Shown here piece by piece: positions 35,904-48,078 of a stretch of DNA of 64,000 nucleotides. The notes under the pieces are model-generated. The model saw only the letters and a program-made list of their open reading frames with translations. It made no database searches and had not been told where the DNA came from. The stretch is taken from the NCBI GenBank assembly GCA_013350335.1, contig CM023540.1:26205175-26269174 (forward strand), read 5' to 3'. The stretch is from Chimonanthus salicifolius. Lineage: Eukaryota > Streptophyta > Magnoliopsida > Laurales > Calycanthaceae. Numbering within the stretch: the first letter of the stretch is position 1; each line of letters opens with the position of its first letter. Made by a program: the position numbers and the translations under genes.

Positions 35904-37182
35904 AGTAGTGAATCTATGCCAGTGCAATTGTTAGGGCCAAGATTGTTGGACAGTTCATGTTTTTCTTTTTCTCCCCTCTTTTTTGTTTTTTATCATGTTT
36001 TTTTTTTTTTCTTCTTTTGTAAACATGTTGGTTTCCTTTACAGTGTTTGATGTCATGCAACCATATGGTGTTAATCGCGATTTTAAATCATTTTATGACT
36101 TGGATGATGGACTTGATAAAATAGGAATGCGAGAAGCTACCGAGGATACTTCTCATTGACAGCACAAACAATTAAGGTTTGATTTGGATTGGGCATAAAT
36201 AGCAAATTGCCTCATAGATTTAGGAGTCGTCTATTTGGTTAAGAAAACTTCCTTAAAATTTTTCCAGACTGACGCTATTTGAGCCTGCAGCAGTTATAAT
36301 AATGATAATAAATGTCTGTCAGTTGTGCTATGCCTATGGGGTTTTTTCCATCTTATATTATAGTTCAAGTACAGACTCATAATCCATGTTTTGGAATTTG
36401 GAGACCTCCCGTCTTTAATAGAATGGGCTGATGGACTTGAAAAATCTGTAAACCAGAATGCATTATTCGGTAACCATGCCTTGGCTGTGTCAAAAAGTCG
36501 AAATCGCCGCCTGTGGAGCGTGGAGACCCATATCTGAGAGAGCAACTTCTCTCTGTTGTGCATGGCGAGCGGATGCCAATCCATCTCTCTACTCACATTC
36601 TTCCCTATTTACGTTATCAAGATGAGTTCAAAATTTGGTTATGTGAGAGGTGTTTGTTTCATGTTTTTAAGTTGATCTTTTATGGGCCTACGAGGAAAGG
36701 TTTTAAATCTCATGACAATGTATAAAGTGCCAGAATAATTTTTGACTAAAGTATTAGGTCCAATCTTCACGGATTTACTCTAGCCTAAATATCATGATTC
36801 CTATTTCGTAATGTTACATTGTGTGCTTGCTAGTTGACTATATATAATACTTATTTTTACATTTAAATGATGTGTTCTTTAGTAACATATCGTGTGTGAT
36901 GTTTTCAATTTTTATTTGCATTTATAATTACAGTAGGCTAAGAGGAACACATCAGTTGGTGAGGTATCAATACACCATTATAAAGAAGCAATATGCCCAT
37001 AAAAAAATTTGCTAAATTTAATTGTTAATTTCATTCAAGAGAGATGCTATGACATCATGATGATAAAAAAAAATTATCATGTTTTCTTTTTATTCCTATT
37101 AAAAATTTTCCATAACTTTGGAGGCCCACACTTGGATTGGTTCTGCTGGGACAGGTCAAGATGATCTAAGTCAACTGAGAAA
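35904..37182. other. 3' flank of the methyltransferase gene, no further gene
   Basis: T-rich 3' UTR-like DNA to about 36060 (T-run at 35998-36010), then AT-rich intergenic sequence. Short frames at 36294-36725 are not convincing genes. Confidence 0.4.
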
Positions 37183-37330
37183 TAATTGTTTTTTTTTTTT
37201 TAACGATTGGGTAAGTTCATTCAAAGAATGGAAAAATCCCAAGAAATACAAAAAGTATAGTGAGACATCTCAAACCCCGAGATGACTCGAGCAAAAAATT
37301 TCGCTAACCCACAACTCGGGCCAGGCAAAG
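37183..37330 (-). mobile_element. 5'-truncated L1-type LINE tail, minus strand
   Basis: The plus-strand T-run at 37188-37201 is a reversed poly(A) tail. The minus-strand text before it (tttgtatttcttgggatttt, ccattctttgaatgaactta) resembles the 3' UTR of plant L1 LINEs ending in 'tttaatgaa' and poly(A). Only about 130 bases remain. Confidence 0.5.
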
Positions 37331-37657
37331 AAATAATTGTTTTAGTGGAAGGATATTGACCAACTTATACAGCCGACAGAAGGAAACAAGTAGTGAAACC
37401 CATTTTTAATAAATTTATGTTTACCTAGTTTGAGAATGACAACCCACTGCCCATTTATTCCATGCATACATGAGATTTGAGGTACGTGGTTTTGATAATT
37501 TCCAAGTAATGCCCAGCCCAACCTGGTTATGTTTTCGTGGATTTTTAATCCCAGTTCAAAACCATTATAGATATCCATGTTTTGGTTAAAAGCTTCAAAT
37601 TTTAGAAATTAGTGTCTGATGCTTTATATTAAAGAGAAATTCAATTAAAAACCTAAA

Positions 37658-37775
37658 GGGGTTGGAATGATGGTCAGGATTCCGCTTAATAAAACAAGAG
37701 TCATGAGTTCGATTCACGCTCCATCTCAAAGGGTCACTCTCTGTAGAGTTACTTGGTGTGTACAGGTAGAGAGGA
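37658..37775 (+). mobile_element. SINE family B copy
   Basis: gggttggaatgatggtcagg is the A-box region and agtcatgagttcgattcacgc the B box, followed by the family segment aagggtcactctctgtagag that also occurs at 6715-6755 and 51200-51240. Confidence 0.55.
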
Positions 37776-37860
37776 AAACTAAAGACTTATATGAGACTGG
37801 ATCACTCCACCTATAAAGCTAATCTTTTGCGATGGATACCCAGGTCTTAACGACACATGT
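37776..37860 (+). mobile_element. TRIM LTR fragment, related to 48798
   Basis: ggatcactccacctataaag and gatacccaggtcttaac match the second half of the TRIM LTR at 48798-48921 (gggtcactccacctcataga, aaatccaggtcctaaca). It directly follows a family B SINE. The sequence after it (two copies of gagtgagagttaactttttg at 37899 and 37979) is unassigned. Confidence 0.6.
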
Positions 37861-38002
37861 CCTGAAGATTAGTCGAGTATGAGAAATGATCTTTTGAGTG
37901 GAGTGAGAGTTAACTTTTTGTATGGATTAGTCGGATCCTCTAAGAGGCCTGAGTAACTCTACGAGAAGTGATTTAAATGGAGTGAGAGTTAACTTTTTGC
38001 AT

Positions 38003-40299
38003 GTTTCTTTTTAATCTTTTTAGCGAAGAGAATACTCTTAGTTGTACCCTTTCATATCAGTGTCTCTGCCAAACCAAATCAAATTGGTGGCTTCTCCAAT
38101 ATTTTTCCTTTTTCTTTTTTCTATTGAGATTTAGATTGAGATTATTGATTGTCTGTCTGTGTAAGATCTTCCGCAACAATATCCAATGACAACACTGCAA
38201 TTGTTTTCCCATGTTCATCTATAAATTTTTATTTTTTATTTTTATTTTTTCCATCCGTCTCTCTCTCTCATGTATATATAACATAATAATGGGGGTAGAT
38301 AAAACCCAACCTCTTCACTGTGTATGAATGGAATCTCTATACATATTACATCCACATCCATAAACTAACTAACAAAGAAAGCCAAGAATAATGACCATTA
38401 GAATAAGAAGATAATGATGATTAAATTTAAAAATAATTGATTTTGTTACAAGTTTATTAATTAAAAACCCTTTTTTGGAATTTCTATCTCCTTATAAAAT
38501 GAAGACACGACAACACTTCAATGCCATGAACTAAGTCATGAAACATGGGGGAGCAAATAGCTCCAAAAATCCCATATTATATTTGCCTTATCTTGGCCTT
38601 CTCAACTCCTAAATACTAAATTTAGAGGAATCAAGAAACCATTAATGGGTGGTGAGGATACCTTCAGGTTAATGAATTATAATAGAACATATGATTTGTA
38701 TATGAAACCTGAGATAGCTATTAAATACAAGAAACCATTGTGGATAAGCATCTAAAGGAAATGACTTATATATTTTTATTTGTTTTTATAATTATGAGAA
38801 TTTAGGCTTTATGCTGGATATCTACCAAAATATATATATCATTTCGATTAAAAGATTTGGAGAAACCCATGCAAATCAAAAGAACCATTTAGGTTTCACA
38901 ACATTGATTTGAAATTATAAAAAAAATAAGAAGTATAGAAAATTAGACTGGTGACTGAGGATTCTTTGTTATGGTTACAAGAAATGTGACATTTTTTTCT
39001 AAAAAATTCATGTCACAGGGCGATAAGAAAATTTCTTAAGGAAAATAAAGAAGTTTTTCTCTCTTGCCAAGGCATATCCTCGTTCATTTTCAATTATAAT
39101 ACAAACAACTAAAATATTGAATTTCTAAAATTCAATATGAGATCGGATGTCATAGCACTTATTGGATAATATTAATAAAACTCTTAGATAATCTTTTTCT
39201 ATAGAATTGCTTGGATAAAATAATTGACAAAGAAACTTTTTACGATTTCAATCTACTAAAATTATGTGTAATTTTCAACCTTAGTACTAGAGTTATTTAT
39301 GGTCTTCTAAACAATGTGTCTCAACCATCTTAACCGATATTCTCTCATTTTTTTTATCAGAGCAATTTTTAAGTCATGGTTACTGTAGGATGTAATATCA
39401 GCTTTTTTCTACCGATACGTATCGTGGCATTTATCCAATATGTGAAGCGTCGATACACCCCCTCAGTATTGGCCGAATCAGGGTTTTGTTTTTCTTTTAA
39501 ATTAATTTCACCAAAAGTTTTAAATTTAAAAAAGGTTTAGAAGCAACTTATTGAATTTTAGCATCATTTTCATCAATTTTGACAATTTTGAATTATTTTT
39601 ATTAATTTTTTTTAGTTTCGGCTCTAAGATAATTTTAAATTTTGAGCTTTTTATGAAAATAATTTAATGAAAAAATATCTACTGTTTATGGAATTCAACG
39701 GAGATGTGTTAATGTCAGACACACTTTATAGGGCTTCTATGTGATTGTCCAAGGTTTTTTCTAAAAATTCAATAAAAGCCTAGATTTCTAAGATACTTCC
39801 CATTTTCGAGATTCTTGTCGAAAAAATGAAGTGATATACAAATATATTTACAATTAAATAAAGAGCTCTTAATGTGATTGGTAAAGGTTTTAGGATTTTT
39901 ATCTACGTTTTTAAATATTCTGCATTTTTATGAAATTCAGAATTTTTTACAATAAAAAGTTTATGAAATATAAGATACATCTGAGAACATGAAATTCATA
40001 TTAGGTTATTTCTCATATTTTCATTCTTTTATAAAGAAAATTTAGGCAATTTCCAAAGTTTTTGACCATTTTTGAAAATTTTAGAACGTATCGAAATTTC
40101 GACTTTAAAGAGTCTAAAACTCCATAAAAATGCTCGTTACTTCTTCTTTTTTCCTAAAAAAAAAATGCTTTCCCTAGGATTTTCCATTTTTTGTTAAAAG
40201 AAAATTAAAAAAGAAAAGGAGGAGAGCAAAAAAAATAAAAAATTGAATTCCACTGGCTTATTGTCCACTAATGTACTTCTGTATACAACATGTAAATAT
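38003..40299. other. Intergenic; CGATACGTATCG-type repeat at 39390-39480
   Basis: Near 39410-39475 the phrases accgatacgtatcgtggc and agcgtcgatacacc with ggccgaatcaggg look like a decayed member of the dispersed GATATC/CGGCCGA family. The remainder is AT-rich, with no gene. Confidence 0.4.
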
Positions 40300-40952
40300 T
40301 CATTGACCCAGATGAGCTACCATCGAGAGAAGGCAAAGGCAAAGGGTGCCACAAAGAAATGTATACCCAAGGCTCCAAGCCATCAAACTAGCAACCTCTA
40401 ATGACTCCCATATTTCCTTCTCTCTCTTGATCTTGCTATCATACCCAGATGGGTAATTCCATCCCTCTCCGCCTCTGCAATATCTGTTCAACCTCTCATG
40501 AATTCTCACTTCTTCTATTCTCCTCTTGAGAACATTCATGTTGGCATCCACTATATCAGCTGACTTCCCTATAAACATCACAAAATACTTTAGATTCTAA
40601 GCTTAATCTTCCTACCTTCTATAAAGAATCAAAATAGCAAATAAACGTTGAATTTGATTCATGCTCAATTCCATCATAGCATTTTCCACAGACTTAACCA
40701 GTTTGTATGGATTGAGAGATTTACACATGTTTGAATTTGTCTCACCTCCAATATGAAGTGAGAATATTCGTGTTATCGGGAAAAAAAAAAACTAAAAACT
40801 AAACATATATATATATATATATAGTTAAGAAATTATCTACCTTTTTCTCCGAAGCTTTGAGCTCTTGCAAGCAGAGGTCTTCGAACCTTATGTGTCGAGT
40901 ATGTCGAACATGATCTGCTCAGACAGCAGGAAAAGGGCAAGGATGCAGCCAT
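40300..40952 (-). CDS. Small predicted plastid membrane protein, 126 aa, 2 exons
   Basis: Exon 1 is 40952-40841 and exon 2 is 40568-40300 (minus strand), joined in frame (phase 1) at GT-AG borders. The N-terminus (MAASLPFSCCLSRSC and on, Ser/Arg-rich, no acidic residues to about 35) looks like a chloroplast transit peptide. Residues 39-70 form a charged helix (KSADIVDANMNVLKRRIEEV). GEGWNYP at about 72-77 and SGYDSKIKREKE follow, and the last 30 residues (LEVASLMAWSLGYTFLCG and on) form one membrane helix. I recall similar conserved plant proteins with the 'GWNY..GYD.K.KR..E' pattern, without a known function. An ATG 16 bases upstream opens a short frame that stops early. A small TATA-like run lies at 40983-40994. 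Confidence 0.72.
40705..40790 (+). mobile_element. SINE family B tail in the intron of the 40.3-kb gene
   Basis: gagagatttacacatg, gtctcacctccaatatgaag, ttcgtgttatcggg and an A-run at 40781-40791. The same tail occurs at 62500-62594. An antisense insertion relative to the gene. Confidence 0.5.
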
Positions 40953-40995
40953 GTTGTTGCAGGCATGTCTAAACTTTCTTAAGTATATATATACA

Positions 40996-43890
40996 GTGAT
41001 TAAGCCAATTGATTAATGGAACTAATGGCAGTGAAAACACGGTTTGGGTAGCCAATTTGCCATGCATGCCAGCATATAATTATATTAAATAGTCCAAAGA
41101 GGAAGCATTCAAATATAAAACTAAAGACATTTCCACGTTTTTTTTTTTGTATTTTGACAATTTTATTCCGTAGGAAAGGGGGTAATGTCTAGGTCTCATG
41201 TGCTACAGACAAGATACAAGTCTTTATTGAGGAATTTAATTACTTAGACGAATACAAAGTTTAATGACAATAAACAAATGCAGGTCCTGCTGCTGTACAT
41301 TCATACAAAGCTTAGACGCGGTCAATCAGTTAGATAAGATGTTTCGTTCCGACTTTCGTTCGCCTTTAAATTAATAAAAATGTGCATGAGACATTGGACG
41401 ATTACTTTTAACTTCAAAGAATTATTTATTTATTTTCTCAAAGAAAATAATTCTGTAAAAAATTATATTTGAATTTGATTCTTGCTACTCAACATGTGCT
41501 ATAAAATCATTCTTGTGTAAAAACCCTATTTGCTATTGCTAAGGCATGAGAAATGACTCAATTAGAGGTAGTTGAAAAAATAAGACCAATTAATGACAAA
41601 ATAAGATAAACTCGTTTGAGATGATTTTGACATTTGAATACACAAGGAAAGATTGCCCATTGCTTAGAGTTGAGAGGATAGACAGATAAAAGTAGCAGTC
41701 GCCATGAGAAGAGGTAGATTACTGAAAATTTAGAGAAAAATCAAATAAATAAGTTCAAAAAGTTAATTTCAAATAAATAAAATTTTGGCATTTGATACGT
41801 TTAGTGGGGCCCATGAGAGGGACGTTTTGGATGCATCATAATATCATATCATATATAGTCGTATGCATGCCGGCAAAATGAGAGTAAAACAAGGGAGATT
41901 CATTGCAAGTGAAGGGTGACCCAACACTGCCCTAATAAATAAGGAGTTGGTGAACAATGAAGAGCATTCATGGAAATCAAAACACCGGCGATAGTTGATT
42001 TCTTTTTTTAAATGTTTGACAGAGTCAAAGAAATTTAATAATCAAACTGAATTTGGATTTTCTTTTGGAACAATTCTGATAATGAGGTGATTCTTCACGA
42101 AGATATCTATAGATTTTCTTGAGATTTAACCTGAAAGTGATCTTAACATAGAAATCACCCACAATTTACATGTTTTCAAAGTTTAAAATAACACGTATTA
42201 AAAAAATGCAATCTAGGAGTGACAAACGGGTGCGAACGGATGCCCTAACTTTGAAAAGAGGGGCGACCTGATCGAACATGGTTTGTCTATTTAACTAGTA
42301 TTGTGACGTTGTTTGCGTCAAAATCTTTATTTTCATTGAAAATGAACAAAACATTATATTTTTTAATGAAAAAATCTCAGGGTTCCATGAAGAAGTCGTA
42401 AATGTCTCCCTTCTTGTATTATTGGTAACGAAACTTATTTGTGATGTATTTGTGTCGATAGTTATAGACAATTGGACCTGTGTTAGAGTGTTGGACATTT
42501 ATATAGACACTTGAATCTACTATTTTAGTACTTTTTAACATTATATTTTAAAATGACTAAAACATAACAACATATTTTCTCACATTTTCTCTCTTAAAAC
42601 CTTCTTCACCTAAATATTTTGAATAAAACTAATGTATTATTTCTTATCAATGATATTTTCACACATGACACTTGTACTGGTACTTATACAACTTTAACCT
42701 ATTTTTAGAAAAAAATAATCTCATTTTCTGCTCTTTTCATTTTTGATCAAATAGCCAGTTGGTCACCTTTTACCAAGAATAACCAGTAGAAGAATTGGCC
42801 TAATTTGAGAAGGAAACATGTTTTGGCTAATCTTAAACTTTGGCTTGACATGGGCAATTGTTAAACTGGAGTCGGGTGCTTCTGCGATTTGGGTAAGCTT
42901 TTGTAATAGAATTAATTTGAAAATTTTAATTATTTAGTGATCATGAGAAAAAATAACTTTGATAATATTAATTATGATATTATCGTCGGATGATATAAAT
43001 GGAGGGATGATGAAACCAATTACAATTATTTAATCAAGGGGTGTTTTCGACAAGCTAATTGCTGGATAAGCAGTAGTTTACAAAATGTTTCGTTTTGATT
43101 GGGCAAATTATATAAAACCACATTTAGTTGACATAATTAAATAATTAAATTGATATTGATTTTATAACAGTTGGTAATGAGGTTGAGGCCGGTGATTCTA
43201 TATAATCAAAGAAATGATTGTTTACGTTAAAATTCCATATTTATCACATAGAATTTTTCATAATAATAATTTCTTAAAAATTGACACCCTACTCCATCAC
43301 ACACCTATCCATATCGTAAATTTAATCTCTACCCAATTTGAATCAATTTGGAGTTAAACTTGCCATTGGATTGAAATTCATACAAAACTGTCACACTATT
43401 TATACCGATGATTTTTGGACTCTTGGAAATCATGACTTTTGAAATCTAATGAACCTAATTTTATAAGAATTATTGTCAGGAAAAATACTTTCAATGAACT
43501 CAACCCCACTCCTTGGACCCCAACAGGGTGGGGAATATGCAATGGTATTTCCCATCTGTTGTCAGCGGATAACGGGGGGATTTGGGAATGCTGAGGCAGG
43601 GAACCATATCACAATGGAAAGCAGAAAACCAATGATTCTTCTTGCATGCTAGTGAAACAAATTTCTGGCAAAAACTATGACAAAGAATGCCTGAAAATGG
43701 CCATTCAAAATGAGAATTTTGAAATTAATGATTTTGAACTTTGTTAGTGGTATAACCACATAGATGATCATGTATTCTAAATTGTATAAGGGGAAGAAAA
43801 AGGCTTAGCACTCCAGGAATGCCAGGAGCACAAGTCTAAACGGCGGAACCGAAACGTTGCCTTCTGGTAGCAGAATACAAACACTGTCAT
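40996..43890. other. Intergenic, no gene seen
   Basis: AT-rich sequence with no recognised gene or named element. Short frames such as 42295-42498 have no support. Confidence 0.4.
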
Positions 43891-44058
43891 ATCACTTTGT
43901 TCATGGTAGCAGGGAGAAGATTCAGCCACCTTCAGATGTCAGAATGGTAATCCATGTTGCCAAATGAAAATGGAATTACTGATTGCCTCTTCGTTCCTCA
44001 GAAGCAGTTTCGCCTTTCTCTATCAGGGGAAAATTGACAACATTGTCTCAGTTAAATA

Positions 44059-46863
44059 CTAATGGAGAAAGTATGCATTTTTTTTCAAATCATCATGCTT
44101 CTGTGTACCTTCGTTGTCCGATGGAGCATAAGCAGATCGTCTGGGGCGTGCTTTCTCTGTGGGCTACAAAAAGGGAAAATGGTATGAGACAACAGAACCA
44201 AGAGCAAACATGAATACACAATTAACCTTGTGCATGCACCAAAGAATAAACACACAGCTAAAACAGAGAATGAATCTATTCAGTTTCACCTATTCCTCAA
44301 CCTGAACCTGGCTGGAAACCTGCCCGAACCCGTCATAAGCAAACAGATTTGAACACACATGCTAGCCCATCGGGTCAGGCTCGGGCTAAATGCTTAAGCC
44401 CGTGAAAACCCACCAGCCTTTTTGGCCTGTTTAATTATTGTATGTATACCTTGGTCGTTTTCCACTTTAAAAAAAAAAAGTGTTTTGAAATTAATTTTAA
44501 AATAGACCATTAAGATTGAGCATAGACATAGTGAGCTACAAGTGGACCAAATTTAAGCTTAAAACTCAAATTTTAACCACTTGATCTTAGAGGTTAAAGT
44601 CATCAGACATCCTTAAAAATCACCAAGGATGAATCGTAATTTTGACCATTAAGATCATGTGGCTAAAAATTGAGTTTTAAGCTCAAATTTGGTCTCACTT
44701 GTAGGTCATCATATCTACTCTCACTTTGAACGGTTGAATTTTTAATGGTCTTAAACAGGTGGGCTCGGGGTTAGTGTTTTTCTAAATGGACAGGCTTGGG
44801 CTCTAACCTGCAAAGCCCAACGAGCTTCAGGCAGGCTCAGGCTTAGTGTTTTTCAAAACGGGCAGGCTTGGGCATTAACCTACAAAGACCAATGAGCTTT
44901 GGGCGGGCTTGGGCTTCCATAGAACAAAGTCCGGCCCATAAACACCCCTAATATCACTGAGAATGAAACAAGATACACACTGATCCACTCAAAAGCTGAA
45001 TAAAGAAGACAGAATGAAACATGTAGTAATGGTTTCAGCCCTCATTGCCATGAAATATACAGATTCGTCTGTGCAGGTCTATGGAAGAAAACCTCTATTC
45101 TAAACCAATTGATAAGAGATGTTTTGAGCAAACATGGACTAACTACTAACTGGACAAATGATTAGCACTCCAAGTAAATTACATGCACAAGTTCATCAAG
45201 AATATCATCATCTACGCCATCCTCACGGAGGCAGCTTCATCCTGTCTTACGAAGAATATACCATACAAATTGCAAATATATATTTATATTTTTTTTGAAA
45301 GGTACAAATTGCAAATATATTGCTAAGCGGTTATGATTTATGTCAAGTATTTTTCCTTTTTTGTGATCAATGTCCAAGTTCATATTTTGAAATTTCCAGA
45401 TGGAGCATCAACGATATTTGACTCTATATCCTGTTCATTTCCATCTACCTTCTCTAACAACCAATAAAATTTTCAAAATGAAGTTATGAATACCACCTAA
45501 CCTTCCAAATTTTGAAATCAACACAGTTTATAATCATTCATTTTCTTTCAAATATTTGATAACAATCTCACCAACAACAATTCCCAAATTCTCATGCATT
45601 ACGTTTTTATTTCTCTATTCTTATTTCCAAAAGCCCGATCAACCATAAAACAAGTTAATTACCTATCCAATCCTACAGCTCTTATGACAAGCATATCACA
45701 TGCCAGATGGCTAATGTAAAAGATAGGAACTGAGACCACAAATGATAGAGAACTAAACAGAGCCTCATATCTAGGTGAAAATCTAAAATCGTTTACCTGC
45801 AACTTTGGCCGCAGTGCCTCAAGTGGTCCTTTGGACTTCTCAACAGGAGCTCCTTGCTATTCAAACATCCAATGTTAGGCCTTTTAACTCCCAAGTGAAT
45901 CTAAAACTAGCCTGTGAAGCTTACATTTTTCCAAGCATCCAAAACAAGAATAAGAAATAGTAACATATATACCTTGCCCAATGCCCAGTCAGCAGAATCA
46001 AAGTATGCGCGTTCATGATCCTGCAGAACAAATGAAGTTCTTATAATGTGCAATCATGCACATGAGCAGAAAACTACAGACATTGCAGTTAAAATGTAGG
46101 CATTGCCATTATATCTCATATTTAAGAAAAGAAAAAAAAAAAGAGAATAATAATTACCGTGGATATAAGTGGTGGTTTTTTAGGTAGAATTCCTCCATAT
46201 TTTTTCTTAAGTGCTTCCTCCTATAGAAACAGGGATGCATATCATTTTAAGAACCCATAAGACTTGACATAAGGTCTAATTATATTAGTATAAAATGAAT
46301 CTCTTCATCATAAAAATGCAAGGAAATTTAATCATATGTTTGTGTAGATATCTTGATGCTATGAAGTTACAAGCCTGCTAAAGTGCATGATACCTCCTTT
46401 TGGGATGAAGGTGTTTCACTTTCCGCATTTCTGTTCCCATCTCCATCAGTCCTGTTCTCTCAATGAATGTGTTTGCTTTTCCATATCACCAACACTAATA
46501 CCTGAAATTGATCTCAGACCACCCTGCAGTATATCAGCTATACTAGCATGAGTGTGGACCTATCAAGATTAAGCTATCTAATGTAGATAATTTAAGTGAC
46601 TTCTTTGGATGTCGACAACCGCCAAATTCAAATAGAATGTAGAGATCCGGATAAAAACATTTGATTTGATATTAAAGATGCAATGATTAAAGTCTGAAAC
46701 ATGAAAATGGTGTGGTAAGCATGTTTTTTCAATTTGGGAACCTAATTAGAGCAAAAATTCCTGGCTTCAACAAGGCACAGTCAACTTGGGGTATATGAAA
46801 CTACAATTTTGTGCCAGTTCAGACAAGATGTATGTTGGTGTCTTTTTCCTTGTCTGTTGTCAT
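44059..46863 (-). CDS. ENSA/ARPP19 family (endosulfine) protein
   Basis: Minus-strand gene. Well-supported exons: 46220-46158 (EEALKKKYGGILPKKPPLIS), 46020-45973 (DHERAYFDSADWALGK), 45856-45797 (GPLEALRPKLQ) and 44163-44059 (PRRSAYAPSDNEG, stop). All are phase 0 with GT-AG borders. Animal endosulfines carry FDSGDY, the Greatwall-phosphorylated PP2A-B55 inhibitor site; plants have FDSADW with the same serine, as here. An upstream exon ends at 46394 (SETPSSQKE). Its frame has a stop just upstream, so it must be spliced. The best joint I find uses an acceptor at 46457 and an ATG exon at 46863-46825 (MTTDKEKDTNIHL), giving 125 residues, normal for the family. That joint uses a weak GTCTGA donor and is inference. 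A 5' UTR exon ends at 48079. PP2A regulation in plants is inferred from the family. Confidence 0.82.
44290..44950. repeat. Compositional repeat with 72-bp tandem units
   Basis: Just upstream of the last endosulfine exon, inside its intron. A 72-bp unit with ttagtgtttttc, acaggcttgggc and caaagccca.. repeats at 44761 and 44833 with the start of a third at 44905. A foldback element (44503-44751) interrupts it. Confidence 0.65.
44503..44751. mobile_element. Foldback (MITE-like) element in endosulfine intron
   Basis: Arms 44503-44603 and 44643-44751 are inverted copies of each other: AGACCATTAA at the left end and TTAATGGTCT at the right. Long matches follow (gacctacaagtg, ccaaattt.agcttaaaact, ccac.tgatctta). 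The loop is about 40 bases. Arms about 85-90% similar by eye. Probably a non-autonomous DNA transposon; superfamily not determined. Confidence 0.75.
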
Positions 46864-47518
46864 TTCTGGTTTCTTGGCATAAGATCTTGCATTAGAAGTT
46901 CGGGTGCCATTTTCCACTGGATGGAAAGTGGATACAGGCGTGCTACTTTTCCTGACAAGCAAGACTCTATCCATCCGTATCTATAGAACTCCGCTGGTGA
47001 ACTCGGTGAGAAGTCTTCATCATTCTTTGGTTATTATAATTTCTTTTTAAAAAAGATTTCATTAAGAGAGAAGATGTATATAAAGAGGAGGACCCTAAGA
47101 ACTTGTTTGCCTCTTTCCTTCCTCTCCCATTTTTGTGGGAAAGGAGGGGCAGATATCACTAGATACTGTCCCAGGTTTCACAATGTCTTTTGGGCTGTGG
47201 GGCTCTCTCTCTGTGTAGTATGTTTCTTCCCACTATTTTCAAAGAAAATCTCAGTTTCAGAGCTATCCACGGCACCCAACTTCTAATGCAAGATCCTATG
47301 CTGCAAGAAACCAGAAATGACAGAAGACAAGGAAAAGGACACCAATATACATCTGTCTAAACTGGCACAAAATTGTAGTGTCATATACCCCAAGTTGACT
47401 GTGCCTTGTTGAAGCCTGGAATTTTTGCTCTAGTTAGGTTCCCAAATTGAAAAAAAAACATGCTTACCACACCATTTTCATGATTTCAGACTTTAATCAT
47501 TGCATCTTTACTATCAAC
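46670..47518. repeat. Long inverted repeat at the 5' end of the endosulfine gene
   Basis: Left arm 46670-46912 and right arm 47268-47518 are reverse complements with only scattered differences, over roughly 245 bases each (for example agatgcaatgattaaagtct, caaggcacagtcaacttggg, gatcttgcattagaag). The loop is about 355 bases. Both arms contain the 13-codon frame proposed as the endosulfine start exon. In the left arm it runs on the gene's strand, in the right arm on the opposite strand. It would fold into a long hairpin within the endosulfine pre-mRNA. Confidence 0.85.
47030..47265 (-). mobile_element. Possible LINE 3' tail in the loop of the inverted repeat
   Basis: On the minus strand, ctcctctttatatacatc, ttctctcttaatgaaatc and a TTTTTTAAAAAG end resemble the 3' UTR and tail of plant L1 LINEs. 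The earlier part of the loop is not recognisable. Confidence 0.3.
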
Positions 47519-48078
47519 AGAATGTACTCCAAAAATCAATTAAAATTTTACAACTACTGATCAGAAAATATTAGACTAAAACAATTTATGATTATATAAA
47601 TAAGTAAGCACACCGATATTGTCGCAATAAACAATTAAACGACAGAAACAAACCAGAGATGTAGTAATCAGGTGCTTTAACAACGGAGGCAGCACCAGAT
47701 TCACTGAAACTAAATTAAGAAACATAATATTTTGGAAACGAATACATTTATGCCTCATCAGTTCAGAACCCATAAATAATTATTTTAGAAAATAATGTAT
47801 TGAAAGAATGCATCGCGAGCGAGCAATGAGAAACGGAAATCAAATAAAGAATTCGAAAAATAACCATCTCTTAAATTGATACAACCAATTTTAACCGTTT
47901 TTGTATTTAAAGAAAAAATAAATTATCATTATCTAGGAAATTAATTTCCTCTACTTGCATCCAAACAGATCATTGTGAAATACGTGAAGGAAGCCGATCG
48001 AGCAGAAGGTGAAATCTAAATAAATCAAATGGAAATGACAAAAGAGACGTCAAAAGAAGAAGGAAAAATGTTTTTACC
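47519..48078 (-). other. First intron of the endosulfine gene
   Basis: AT-rich intron upstream of the right repeat arm. A possible small non-coding exon at about 47704-47649 (minus) has an AG acceptor and GT donor, but no ATG. No other feature. Confidence 0.4.

Noticed and set aside
46786..46986. Plus-strand frame of 66 residues across the inverted repeat
   Set aside because: Antisense to the endosulfine gene and explained by the repeat arm; no independent support.
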